A DNA stretch of 9,295 nt from Acidimicrobiia bacterium (GTDB lineage Bacteria; Actinomycetota; Acidimicrobiia; Spongiisociales; UBA5794), in contig JAUXCV010000047.1 of NCBI GenBank assembly GCA_030618675.1, positions 1 through 9,295 of the forward strand. Reading direction: 5' to 3'. The stretch's first letter is position 1. Each line of letters opens with the position of its first letter. Below the pieces are notes generated by a model. That model was not told the DNA's origin, did no database searches, and was given only the letters and a program-made list of their open reading frames with translations. The position numbers and the translations under genes were made by a program. This document shows positions 1-6,648 of the stretch, piece by piece.

Positions 1-39
1 AAGCCGTGGGCAGACCGCAAACCACCGATCGCGGTATCG

Positions 40-116
40 AGTAGAGAGTAGAGAGACCCGCAGACCCCTGCGGTCCCCGTCTTTCTACTTTCTACTCTCT
101 ACTTCCTGCTTCCTAC
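40..116. repeat. Inverted heptamer-repeat element with central hairpin
   Basis: Two copies of GTAGAGA (41-54) face five degenerate copies of TTYCTRC (82-116: TTTCTAC, TTTCTAC, TCTCTAC, TTCCTGC, TTCCTAC). The inner parts form a perfect 13-bp inverted repeat (40-52 with 91-103). Between them a small hairpin has arms CCGCAG (58-63) and CTGCGG (68-73). The last heptamer contains the ferritin stop codon (113-115, read on minus). The whole could fold as one long stem-loop just downstream of ferritin and might end its transcription, although no clean T-tract follows. It resembles interspersed heptamer repeats such as the STRR sequences of cyanobacteria; that kinship is inference. Positions 1-39 show nothing I can assign. 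Confidence 0.7.
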
Positions 117-616
117 TCCCCTCCTGCACCGCGCGAACCGAGTTCCCGATCGAGGAACAGCATCGGCTGAGCCGACCCACCCGCCAACGCCAGATCATCG
201 AGGATCTGCGAGAAGGTCGCCTCCTCTTCGATCTGCTCGGTGACGAACCAGTCGAGGAGTGGTAGCGAGGCGAAGTCCTTCTCTTCCATGGCAAGCGCGT
301 AGAGGTTGTTGATCGCGGCCGACACGTCCCGCTCCTGGGCGAGGCTCGCTTCGAACACCGCGACGACGCCTTCGAACTCCGAATTCGGCGCATTGAGCGC
401 TCCGAGCATGACGCGTCCATCACGATCGAGGACGAACTGGTAGAACTTCAAGGCGTGCTCGGTCTCTTCGGCCGACTGGGCGTGCATCCAGGCCGCCATA
501 CCCGAGAAGCCGGCAGACTCGAGCCACGCTCCCATCGCCAGGTAGTTGTGCGCCGCCTGGAGTTCCATCGTGATCTGGTCGTTGAAGGCTGCGTTCATGG
601 TCTCGTTGATCTGCAT
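113..616 (-). CDS. Ferritin (non-haem, BfrB/FtnA-like iron storage protein)
   Basis: This 167-residue protein has the usual ferritin length. Ferritins oxidise Fe(II) and store it as a ferric mineral inside a 24-subunit cytoplasmic shell. The complete ferroxidase centre is visible: E18, E51, H54, E95, Q128 and E131, matching E. coli FtnA residues 17, 50, 53, 94, 127 and 130. The additional acidic residues E50, E127 and E130 correspond to the third iron site. No haem-binding methionine at the bacterioferritin position was identified, and the VLDRDGRV stretch resembles mycobacterial BfrB, so I call it ferritin rather than bacterioferritin. The ATG at 616 is supported by the Shine-Dalgarno AAGGGGA (623-629), with about 7 bases from the G run to the ATG. 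A TATCGT -10 candidate lies at 657-662 on this strand. The gene is divergent from the lysoplasmalogenase gene, and its stop lies inside a repeat element. Confidence 0.95.
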   Translation of the reverse strand: MQINETMNAAFNDQITMELQAAHNYLAMGAWLESAGFSGMAAWMHAQSAEETEHALKFYQFVLDRDGRVMLGALNAPNSEFEGVVAVFEASLAQERDVSAAINNLYALAMEEKDFASLPLLDWFVTEQIEEEATFSQILDDLALAGGSAQPMLFLDRELGSRGAGGE

Positions 617-653
617 GCGCTGTCCCCTTGGCTGGATGTGGATGCTGTCGTTT

Positions 654-672
654 CAGACGATAGGCTCGTCTG
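654..672. promoter_or_regulatory. Divergent promoter region with a 19-bp dyad (possible operator)
   Basis: CAGACGA-N5-TCGTCTG is a perfect 7-bp dyad lying between the ferritin and lysoplasmalogenase starts. It covers the candidate -10 boxes of both genes: TATCGT (657-662, minus strand) for ferritin and TAGGCT (661-666, plus strand) for the other. This placement suits a repressor site. It does not resemble the IdeR/DtxR iron box (TTAGGTTAGGCTAACCTAA), so the regulator is unknown. No convincing -35 box is seen on either strand. Confidence 0.4.
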
Positions 673-674
673 TG

Positions 675-1301
675 ATGACCATATTCGCCGTCCTCTTCGT
701 CGCCGTGTTCACGTCAGCACTCGTGTGGGCGGAGGTTGCCGCCTCACCGTCTCTCCGGTTGTTCAAGATGCTGGCCTCGACCGGATTCATCGCGGTGGCG
801 TTGTCGGGCGGGGCTCTCTCGAGTTCCTATGGGAAGATCGTCCTCGTCGCTCTCGTGCTGTCGTGGATCGGGGATCTTCTGCTCACGTTCACCTCCCGGC
901 AGACGTTCCTCGGCGGCCTCGTGGCGTTCCTGCTCGGCCATGTCGCCTACTCCGTGGCGTTCGGCACGCTCGGTGTGAATCCGGTTGTGGGCGCGATCGC
1001 CGCGGTTGTGATCGCGGTCATCGCCATCTTCGTCTGGCGCTGGCTGGCACCACACGTCGGTGACATGACGGTGCCGGTGATCGCGTACGTTGTCGTCATC
1101 TCGGTGATGGTCGTCCTCGCATTCGGGACCTTCGGCGACGGCGCCACGTGGCTGATCCCGGTCGGAGCGACCCTCTTCTTCGCGTCGGACCTGTTCGTGG
1201 CCAGGAACCAATTCGTTGCACCCGGCATCATGAACCGCGTCTGGGGTCTCCCCCTCTACTTCCTCGCCCAGGTGCTGCTCGCTCTGTCGGTCACGGTCTG
1301 A
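675..1301 (+). CDS. Lysoplasmalogenase-like YhhN/TMEM86 family membrane protein
   Basis: This 208-residue protein is very hydrophobic, with about seven or eight membrane-spanning segments along its whole length. The YhhN/TMEM86 family includes mammalian TMEM86B, which cleaves the vinyl-ether bond of lysoplasmalogens; the substrate of bacterial members is less certain. Family-type motifs visible are SWIGDLLL near residue 60, LGHVAYSVAF near residue 85, and the acidic FFASDLFVARNQF toward the C terminus. The family's conserved aspartates lie in the GD and SD contexts. The start is ATG 675; GTG 672 directly before it is an alternative. A longer reading from 546 would overlap ferritin antisense and lacks the family start. 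There is no strong Shine-Dalgarno. A TAGGCT box at 661-666 suggests a leaderless or very short-leader transcript. The next gene follows after 22 bases. Confidence 0.85.
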   Translation: MTIFAVLFVAVFTSALVWAEVAASPSLRLFKMLASTGFIAVALSGGALSSSYGKIVLVALVLSWIGDLLLTFTSRQTFLGGLVAFLLGHVAYSVAFGTLGVNPVVGAIAAVVIAVIAIFVWRWLAPHVGDMTVPVIAYVVVISVMVVLAFGTFGDGATWLIPVGATLFFASDLFVARNQFVAPGIMNRVWGLPLYFLAQVLLALSVTV

Positions 1302-1311
1302 CCCGGGGAAC

Positions 1312-1317
1312 TAACCT
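1312..1317 (+). promoter_or_regulatory. -10 box (TAACCT) for a leaderless sixA transcript
   Basis: TAACCT fits TANNNT and lies exactly six bases before the ATG at 1324, so transcription would begin at or next to the start codon. No Shine-Dalgarno lies at the usual distance; the only purine run is GGGGAA at 1305-1310, about 13 bases away. No -35 box is recognisable. Confidence 0.5.
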
Positions 1318-1323
1318 CGCCTC

Positions 1324-1833
1324 ATGCTCCGTCTCATGCTCTTCCGTCACGGCAAGTCCGATTGGAACGCCACCACAACCGGTGACCGCGGCCGGCCCCT
1401 CAACCCCCGAGGGGAACGCGCCGCCGCGACCATGGGGTTTGTGCTCAGGAAGATGGGGGAGGTTCCCGACCTCGTCGTCTCATCGCCTGCGGTGCGCGCC
1501 GAGTCCACAGCGACGCTGGCCAGGATCTCCGGAGGATGGGACAGCAGGCTCGAGATCGCCGACGAACTCTACGGTGCCGGCCCCGGCGCGGCGCTCTCAG
1601 TGGCAGCCCGCTGCGACAACGACGCCGAACGTCTCATGCTCGTCGGCCACGAACCGACGTGGTCTCTCCTCGCGAAGCGGATAACCGGAGGCCGGATCGT
1701 GGTGAAGACCGCCACCGTTCTCGCCTTCGATTTCAACGCTGTGAGGTGGACGAACGTCGAGCAGATGGGCGCATCACTCGCCTATGCCCTCCATCCCCGC
1801 ATGTTCAGCGACGACGAATGGAGCCTCCGATGA
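1324..1833 (+). CDS. SixA-type phosphohistidine phosphatase (histidine phosphatase superfamily)
   Basis: This 169-residue cytoplasmic protein belongs to the short SixA branch of the histidine phosphatase (phosphoglycerate-mutase-like) superfamily. Members form a phosphohistidine intermediate. E. coli SixA removes phosphate from histidine phosphotransfer proteins, but the target here cannot be read from the sequence. The catalytic RHG triplet is R8-H9-G10 near the N terminus. S53-S54-P55 with R58 gives the second phosphate-binding arginine. LVGHEP places the second catalytic histidine at H109. All core residues are therefore present. The stop TGA (1831-1833) overlaps the start of the threonine aldolase gene as ATGA, indicating translational coupling. 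No partner two-component system lies in the window. Confidence 0.88.
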   Translation: MLRLMLFRHGKSDWNATTTGDRGRPLNPRGERAAATMGFVLRKMGEVPDLVVSSPAVRAESTATLARISGGWDSRLEIADELYGAGPGAALSVAARCDNDAERLMLVGHEPTWSLLAKRITGGRIVVKTATVLAFDFNAVRWTNVEQMGASLAYALHPRMFSDDEWSLR

Positions 1834-2864
1834 TCGACCTCCGCTCGGACACCGTCACCCGCCCCGGCGAAGCGATGAGAGCGGCCATGGCTTCGGCTCC
1901 CGTTGGGGACGACGTGCTCGGCGACGACCCGACCGTCATCCGCCTCGAGGCGCGAGTCGCCGAACTCCTGGGCAAGGAGGACGCCGTCTACGTCCCATCC
2001 GGCACCATGGCGAACCAGATTGCCCTCCGGGTCCACACACGCCCCGGGGACCGGGTCGTGATGGACGGCGAGTCGCACATCCGCGTGCACGAGAGCGGTG
2101 CTCCGGCCGCTCTCGCCGGTGTCACGATCGCTCCCCTCGAAACCGATCACGGCATCTTCACCCCGGACCAGCTCATCGACGCGACTACCCAGCCGTCGCC
2201 CGACTTCCCCCCGGGACTTTTCGACCCGACAACGCTCGTCACGATGGAGAACACCCACAACGAGAAAGGTGGGACCGTCTGGGGTATCGATTCGATGCGC
2301 TCCGTGAGCGCTGCGGCAAGAGATCTCGGCCTCGCCGTCCATCTCGACGGGGCTCGATTGTGGAACGCTACGGCCGCTACCGGCGTCGATCTCGATCAGT
2401 TCGCCGCCACCGTTGACACGGTGAACGTGTGCTTCTCCAAAGGCCTCGGCGCCCCGATCGGGTCGGCACTCGTCGGACCACGCGAACTCATTGACCGTGG
2501 CCGCTGGTTCAAGAAGATGTACGGGGGCGGGTTCCGTCAGGCTGGGATCATCGCCGCCGGTGCCCTCTATGCCCTCGAGCACAATCGCGATCGCCTCGTC
2601 GACGACCACGACAACGCACGCCGATTCGCCGAAGCCGCCGCTGATCTCGATGGTCTCACGGTCGACCTCAAGTCGGTCCAGACGAACATGGTCTTCTTCG
2701 ACGTGGCGGATGCTTCCCTGTTCGCTGAGCGACTCCGCTCTACCGGCGTCGACATGCTTGCCCTCGATCCAACCCGAATCCGCGCGGTGTTCCATCTCGA
2801 CGTTTCAGATGCCGACACGACAACGGCGATCGAAGTCCTGCGGGCAGTGGCTGCGAGCCGATAA
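1830..2864 (+). CDS. ltaE: Low-specificity L-threonine aldolase (PLP-dependent)
   Basis: This 344-residue fold-type I PLP enzyme is of normal family length. Threonine aldolases split L-threonine and L-allo-threonine into glycine and acetaldehyde, and many also act on other beta-hydroxy amino acids. The protein opens with the family signature MIDLRSDTVTRP. PSGTMANQ (56-63) binds the PLP phosphate. H83 stacks on the cofactor ring, as H83 does in the E. coli enzyme. LDGARLWNA carries D173, which contacts the pyridine nitrogen, and R176. K204 in CFSKGLGAPIGS is the Schiff-base lysine. The start at 1830 is supported by GGAG (1820-1823) and by the ATGA overlap with the phosphatase. Longer readings from inside the upstream gene are frame shadows. 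The link to the two upstream genes is positional only. Confidence 0.93.
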   Translation: MIDLRSDTVTRPGEAMRAAMASAPVGDDVLGDDPTVIRLEARVAELLGKEDAVYVPSGTMANQIALRVHTRPGDRVVMDGESHIRVHESGAPAALAGVTIAPLETDHGIFTPDQLIDATTQPSPDFPPGLFDPTTLVTMENTHNEKGGTVWGIDSMRSVSAAARDLGLAVHLDGARLWNATAATGVDLDQFAATVDTVNVCFSKGLGAPIGSALVGPRELIDRGRWFKKMYGGGFRQAGIIAAGALYALEHNRDRLVDDHDNARRFAEAAADLDGLTVDLKSVQTNMVFFDVADASLFAERLRSTGVDMLALDPTRIRAVFHLDVSDADTTTAIEVLRAVAASR

Positions 2865-3122
2865 CGGGGACGCCGCCGCTCGTTCTGTGGGTCGGCAGAG
2901 CACCTATACGCCCCTACGAACCTTCTCCGATCGCCGAAGACGGACCGCAAATCGCGCCAAGGAACCACAGGGGAAGAGAGCCGCGAGGCAGCAAGAACGA
3001 AGACTCACGGCACGAGGTCGAGGCCGAGAAGGACTCGACCGATGTCAAGATCCCCGTGCGTAGCTCCCAACACCAACGGAACCAGGGTTCACAGAGCACC
3101 TCGTTCTGCGGGGTGAGAGCAC
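2865..3122. other. Intergenic region between convergent genes
   Basis: I see no credible gene in these 258 bases. Its two ends carry imperfect direct repeats, annotated separately. A hairpin with arms GGTCGAG (3016-3022) and CTCGACC (3034-3040) and an 11-base loop might act as a weak bidirectional terminator for the converging threonine aldolase and dnaE2 transcripts, although no T-tract follows on either side. A short dyad GAACC-AG-GGTTC (3079-3090) has too small a loop to matter on its own. A 61-codon minus-strand reading frame (2914-3099) shows no family features. Confidence 0.6.
2879..2907 (+). repeat. Direct repeat, left copy
   Basis: This copy begins CTCGTTCTGTGGG and ends AGAGCACCTAT. 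It matches the copy at 3100-3126 with a short indel and a few changes in the middle. It lies 15 bases after the threonine aldolase stop. AGAGCACCT occurs here and twice near the other end (3093-3101 and 3116-3124). Confidence 0.6.
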
Positions 3123-3126
3123 CTAT
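3100..3126 (+). repeat. Direct repeat, right copy
   Basis: This copy begins CTCGTTCTGCGGG and ends AGAGCACCTAT. Its last bases include the dnaE2 stop codon (3123-3125, minus strand). Together with 2879-2907 it brackets about 190 bases. An ancient duplication or the footprint of an insertion event would explain this; chance is less likely given the length of match. Confidence 0.6.
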
Positions 3127-6100
3127 TTGAAATCCCGCGATCGGATACCGTCAACCGACCAGCGGGCGAACCGGTGTGCGACGAAGTTCGTGACTCCGTC
3201 GACGTGTTCGACAACCCCATCGATCACCACTCCAACGGCCTTTCGCGCAACCTCGTAGTGCGCCTCCCATACCTGCGGGAGGACGACCACGTTCAAGAGA
3301 CCCGTCTCATCCTCGAGGTTCAGGAACCGAACGCCGCGCGCCGTCGACGGCCGCTGACGGTGAGTGATGATCCCGCCGACGCGAACCCGGGTGCCGTGGC
3401 GGTGGTTCTCGAGGATCGTGTCGATCGGAAGGCATCCCCGGTTGTTCAGCACGTCGCGTACGAGGGAGACGGGATGCGTCGTTGAGATGCCGGTCGACCA
3501 AAGGTCGGCCTGCACGCGCTCGGCGCCGTCCATCTCGGAGAACAACGGAACCTCGCCACCGGGCGGCAGCGAGAGCCGGTCCGGACCCAACTCGATCAAC
3601 GTCCCCGCCGTCCACATCCCGTCACGTCGGTCGAGACCGACCGGAGCGAGCGCCCCGGATGCGGCGAGGCTCTCATAGGCGTCGAGGGGAAGCCCGGTTC
3701 GCTGCGCAAGGTCCTCCGGAGTGGTGAACGCGCCTCCCGTCATGCGGGCGGCTTCGATTCGCACGATCTCGGCCTCGCCCAGGTTCCGAACGTACCGGAG
3801 ACCGATCCTCAACCCGACGGCGGGCCGGACGGGATCATCCACCGGCCCTCTCCCCCGCCGCCACGCACCATCGAGATATCCGACGATGTCGTCTTGGTCG
3901 GTGTCGATCGGTTCGATCGTGCAATCGAACGCCGAAGCGTTCACGTCGGGGATGAGAACGATGACGCCGTGGTGCTGTGCGTCTTGAACCAGAGAGTTGG
4001 GCGTGTAGAAACCCATCGGTTGGGCGTTGAGCAGACCGGCGAAGAACTCCGTCGGCCAGTGGTACTTCAACCATGCGGCCGCGTAAACGATGTAGGCGAA
4101 CGAAACAGAGTGGCTCTCCGGGAAGCCGAACGATGCGAACCCCTGGAGTTTCTCCCAGATCTCATCTGCGGGAGCGCCGGTGATACCGTTCGAAGCCATG
4201 CCGGAGAACACTTCGGAGCGGAGTCGGTCCATCGCTTCCGATGCCCGCTTGTGGGTCATCGCCTGACGCAGTCGGTCGGATTGGCCGGGAGTGAACCCGG
4301 CGCAGACCCTCGCGAGTTCCATCAACTGTTCCTGGAATATCGGGACACCGAGGGTCTTCTTCAGGATCGGTTCGGCCGACGGGTGTGGGTATCGGACGAC
4401 TTCTTCCCCGTTCCTGCGTCGAAGGAACGGATGTACGGACTGCCCCTGGATCGGCCCGGGCCGGATGAGCGCCACCTCGATCGCCAGGTCGTAGAAGGTC
4501 CTCGGCTTCAGTTTCGGGAGCGTGGCCATCTGTGCTCTGGATTCGATCTGGAAGATGCCGACGGTGTCCGCCCGGGTCATCATGTCGTAGACAACGGGTT
4601 CCTGCGGGATGGTGGCGAGATCGATATCGATGCCGTGTGTCTCTGCGATGAGGTCGACCGTCAGGTGCATGCCGTTCAGCGCGCCGAGTGCGAGCAGATC
4701 GAACTTCACGATCCCCATCGTCGCGCAGTCGTCCTTGTCCCACTGGAGAACGGAGCGATCCTCCATCCTCCCCCACTCCATCGGCACCGTCTCCCACAGG
4801 GGGCGCCGTGCAACGACCATGCCGCCCGAGTGGATACCGAGATGGCGCGGGAACCCGTCGAGGCGGCGGCACACGTCGACGATGAGATCGCTGGTGAGGC
4901 CTTCCGGGAGATCGACGACATCACCGATCGCCCCGGGATCGCGGGTATCGAGATAGCGGGTGAGGCCGTTGACCTGAGCCTGGGTGAGGGCGAAGGCCTT
5001 GCCGACGTCCTGGAGCACCGATCGGGCGCGGTAGGTGATGACGTTGGCGACCATCGCGGCCCGCTCCCGCCCGTACCGTCGGTAGCAGTACTGGATGACC
5101 TCCTCGCGACGCTCGGCTTCGAAGTCGATATCGATGTCCGGCGGCCGCCCGCGCTCGGAGGAGAGGAACCGTTCGAACGGGAGGTTGAGACGGATCGGGT
5201 CAACGCGGGTCAACCCGAGACACCGGCAGACCGCTGAGTCTGCTCCCGACCCGCGGATCTGGCAGTAGATGTCCTGTGACCGTGCGAAGATGACGATGTC
5301 CCACGCAACGAGGAAGAAGCCGGCGAACCCGAGTTCGGAGATCACCGACAGTTCGTGGTCCATCCTCCGACGGGCGGCCGGGTCCATCCCTCCCGACTTG
5401 CCCGGGTACACGGTGCGAGCACCCTCGTCGACGAGGTGCCTCAGGTATTCGTCTTCGGTTGTGAATGCACCCGGCATCGGGAAGTCGGGCAACTCCGGAA
5501 CGAGAAGATCGAGGTCGAAGGCCAGGGACGCCGCAAGATCTGCGGACCGCTCGACCGCACCCGGATAGCGGCGGAAGAGGGCCGACATCTCATCGGGAGA
5601 TCGGAGGTGCCGGAGGTCGGTCGCCGGCCGGAACCCGTCGGCGGTGTCAAGATCCCTTCGCCCTGCGATGGCGGCGAGAACCTCCGCGAGATCCGCGTCA
5701 CGGCGATGGGCGTAGTGGGCGTTGTTCGTCGCGACGTACGGGATCTGAAGCCGGCGGGCAACCTCGAGGAGGAGGTCGTTGCGAGCATCATCGTCCGGCA
5801 TACCGTGGTGGGTGAGTTCGATGAAGAGACGACCTGGAAAGATCTCGCGCAGTCTCGCTGCAGCATCCATTGCCCCCGCAAGGTCGCCGGCTTGTGCGGC
5901 GCGGGGAACGGCGCCGCTACGACATCCGGTCAGGGCGATGAGGTTCCCATCGCGCGATGCGACGTCAAGGTCGCCGTAGGAGTAGACCGGCCGATCCTTC
6001 TCTCCGCGGAACTGGCCCCTGGTCACGAACCGGCTCAAGGCCGCGTACCCCGCCGGGTCGGGAGCAAGCAGCACGAGATGATCCGAGGGAGGAAGCCCAA

Positions 6101-6602
6101 CAGGCTTACTCCCATGCATCCGCCGGATTCGTCCCCGCTGAGGCCCCCCTGCGTCGTCGCTGTGCTCCTCCGCGTCCCCCCGTCCTTCGGCCGGGGGGAC
6201 AGGACCAAGACCGGCTGCGTCGGGGCCGATACCGTCCCCCTGCGAAGCGGGGGGACGCGAGGGAGCAGAGCGACCGAGCAGGGGGGCTTCCTCTTCCGGA
6301 GGTGCCGAGCGCAGCGAGGCGGAGAGGGTCAAACCAGTCCCCCGTCCCCTGTCCCCTGTCCCCTCCCTCGGCATCCCCACCTCGGTTCCGTAGACGATCG
6401 GGAGACCGATCTCGCGTGCGGCGACGTGAACCTTCGGCGCACCCCGGAACCCGTCGTGATCGGTAACGGCGAGGGCCGTGTACCCGAGTTCGGCGGCGCG
6501 GGCAACGAGATCGGCCGGGTGGGAAGCCCCGTCGAGGAAGCTGTAGTTCGTATGAGCATGGAGTTCCGCGTATCGTGCCACGAGCCCATCGTAATCGAAC
6601 AT
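3123..6602 (-). CDS. dnaE2: Error-prone DNA polymerase III alpha subunit DnaE2
   Basis: This C-family polymerase of 1159 residues performs mutagenic translesion synthesis after DNA damage. A PHP domain opens the protein (HAHTNYSFLDGAS, 15-27; TDHDGF, 47-52; NNAHYAH further on). The active site shows PDIDIDFE (488-495, with D489, D491 and D493) and FDLLALG with D635. A helix-hairpin-helix region and a C-terminal OB fold with THRQRP near 1079 follow. The ending SRDFK, the GIHSGGMVV segment and the absence of the long DnaE1 tail point to DnaE2. The family is usually about 1050-1100 residues; the excess is a low-complexity insert at about 79-157 in the PHP domain, encoded by repeat DNA. The chosen start ATG 6602 lies inside a LexA box and has no clear Shine-Dalgarno. 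GTG 6581 is an alternative, and ATG 6776 is rejected because it runs through the operator and the divergent gene. No imuA or imuB is adjacent. Confidence 0.93.
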   Translation of the reverse strand: MFDYDGLVARYAELHAHTNYSFLDGASHPADLVARAAELGYTALAVTDHDGFRGAPKVHVAAREIGLPIVYGTEVGMPREGTGDRGRGTGLTLSASLRSAPPEEEAPLLGRSAPSRPPASQGDGIGPDAAGLGPVPPAEGRGDAEEHSDDAGGPQRGRIRRMHGSKPVGLPPSDHLVLLAPDPAGYAALSRFVTRGQFRGEKDRPVYSYGDLDVASRDGNLIALTGCRSGAVPRAAQAGDLAGAMDAAARLREIFPGRLFIELTHHGMPDDDARNDLLLEVARRLQIPYVATNNAHYAHRRDADLAEVLAAIAGRRDLDTADGFRPATDLRHLRSPDEMSALFRRYPGAVERSADLAASLAFDLDLLVPELPDFPMPGAFTTEDEYLRHLVDEGARTVYPGKSGGMDPAARRRMDHELSVISELGFAGFFLVAWDIVIFARSQDIYCQIRGSGADSAVCRCLGLTRVDPIRLNLPFERFLSSERGRPPDIDIDFEAERREEVIQYCYRRYGRERAAMVANVITYRARSVLQDVGKAFALTQAQVNGLTRYLDTRDPGAIGDVVDLPEGLTSDLIVDVCRRLDGFPRHLGIHSGGMVVARRPLWETVPMEWGRMEDRSVLQWDKDDCATMGIVKFDLLALGALNGMHLTVDLIAETHGIDIDLATIPQEPVVYDMMTRADTVGIFQIESRAQMATLPKLKPRTFYDLAIEVALIRPGPIQGQSVHPFLRRRNGEEVVRYPHPSAEPILKKTLGVPIFQEQLMELARVCAGFTPGQSDRLRQAMTHKRASEAMDRLRSEVFSGMASNGITGAPADEIWEKLQGFASFGFPESHSVSFAYIVYAAAWLKYHWPTEFFAGLLNAQPMGFYTPNSLVQDAQHHGVIVLIPDVNASAFDCTIEPIDTDQDDIVGYLDGAWRRGRGPVDDPVRPAVGLRIGLRYVRNLGEAEIVRIEAARMTGGAFTTPEDLAQRTGLPLDAYESLAASGALAPVGLDRRDGMWTAGTLIELGPDRLSLPPGGEVPLFSEMDGAERVQADLWSTGISTTHPVSLVRDVLNNRGCLPIDTILENHRHGTRVRVGGIITHRQRPSTARGVRFLNLEDETGLLNVVVLPQVWEAHYEVARKAVGVVIDGVVEHVDGVTNFVAHRFARWSVDGIRSRDFK
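6141..6289. repeat. BIME-like pair of inverted REP-type units
   Basis: Arm 6141-6181 and arm 6249-6289 are inverted copies, 34 of 41 positions matching. Each arm ends in one half of a G/C hairpin: GTCCCCCC (6174-6181) pairs with GGGGGGAC (6193-6200), and GTCCCCC (6234-6240) pairs with the GGGGGAC at 6250-6256. Each unit is thus a conserved tail plus a hairpin, and the two units lie head to head. This is the layout of REP pairs (BIMEs). Such elements are moved by RAYT transposases; none is seen in the window. Confidence 0.7.
6337..6364 (+). repeat. Four-copy heptamer tandem repeat GTCCCCY
   Basis: GTCCCCC is followed by three copies of GTCCCCT. Read on the minus strand in the dnaE2 frame, it gives the EGTGDRGRGTG stretch. 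The seven-base period matches that of the other heptamer element at 41-116, but the unit sequence differs. Confidence 0.8.
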
Positions 6603-6611
6603 ATGTTCGAT
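6594..6611. promoter_or_regulatory. LexA (SOS) box between dnaE2 and the divergent small gene
   Basis: ATCGAACATATGTTCGAT is a perfect 18-bp palindrome containing TCGAAC-N4-GTTCGA, the SOS box form known from mycobacteria and related to the Bacillus DinR/LexA box. On the minus strand it contains the dnaE2 start codon (6602-6600). On the plus strand it ends exactly where a TACACT -10 box (6611-6616) of the divergent gene begins. Bound LexA could block both promoters. This agrees with the known LexA control of dnaE2 in actinobacteria. Confidence 0.85.
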
Positions 6612-6616
6612 ACACT
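6611..6616 (+). promoter_or_regulatory. -10 box (TACACT) of the small membrane protein gene
   Basis: TACACT fits TANNNT and would start transcription near 6622-6624, giving a leader of about 25 bases before the ATG at 6649. The LexA palindrome lies immediately upstream, in the position of a repressor covering the -35/-10 spacer. No -35 box is recognisable. Confidence 0.45.
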
Positions 6617-6648
6617 CGGAACTGCAAAAACGCGCAAGAATCAAGACG

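Larger units (their letters stand above)
6132..6368 (-). repeat. Repeat-derived in-frame insert in dnaE2
   Basis: This segment encodes residues about 79-157 of DnaE2, between the PHP strand ending TEVGMP and the RIRRMHG...DHLVLL segment. The peptide is rich in Gly, Pro, Ala, Ser, Glu and Arg and has no family features. At the DNA level it is a block of inverted repeats, hairpins and heptamers typical of intergenic repeats, unlike the surrounding coding DNA. The exact edges are estimated from where the family sequence resumes. Confidence 0.75.

Noticed and set aside
546..674. Longer start for the lysoplasmalogenase gene
   Set aside because: It overlaps the ferritin gene and promoter antisense, and the family sequence begins at 675.
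1782..2795. Minus-strand open frame of 337 codons opposite the threonine aldolase
   Set aside because: The plus strand carries all PLP-enzyme motifs; the minus-strand product is a codon-bias shadow.
3016..3040. Strong intrinsic terminator between ltaE and dnaE2
   Set aside because: The 7-bp hairpin has an 11-base loop and no T-tract on either side, so it is noted only as weak.
2865..3122. tRNA gene in the intergenic gap
   Set aside because: GGTTC-like stretches occur, but no cloverleaf with acceptor, anticodon and T arms can be built.
3894..5237. Plus-strand open frame of 447 codons opposite dnaE2
   Set aside because: It is antisense to a clearly recognised polymerase whose core motifs lie here. 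Long antisense frames are expected in GC-rich genes, and its translation shows no family features.
6141..6364. CRISPR array
   Set aside because: The units are inverted or seven bases long and contiguous; there are no equal spacers between direct repeats, and no cas gene is present.
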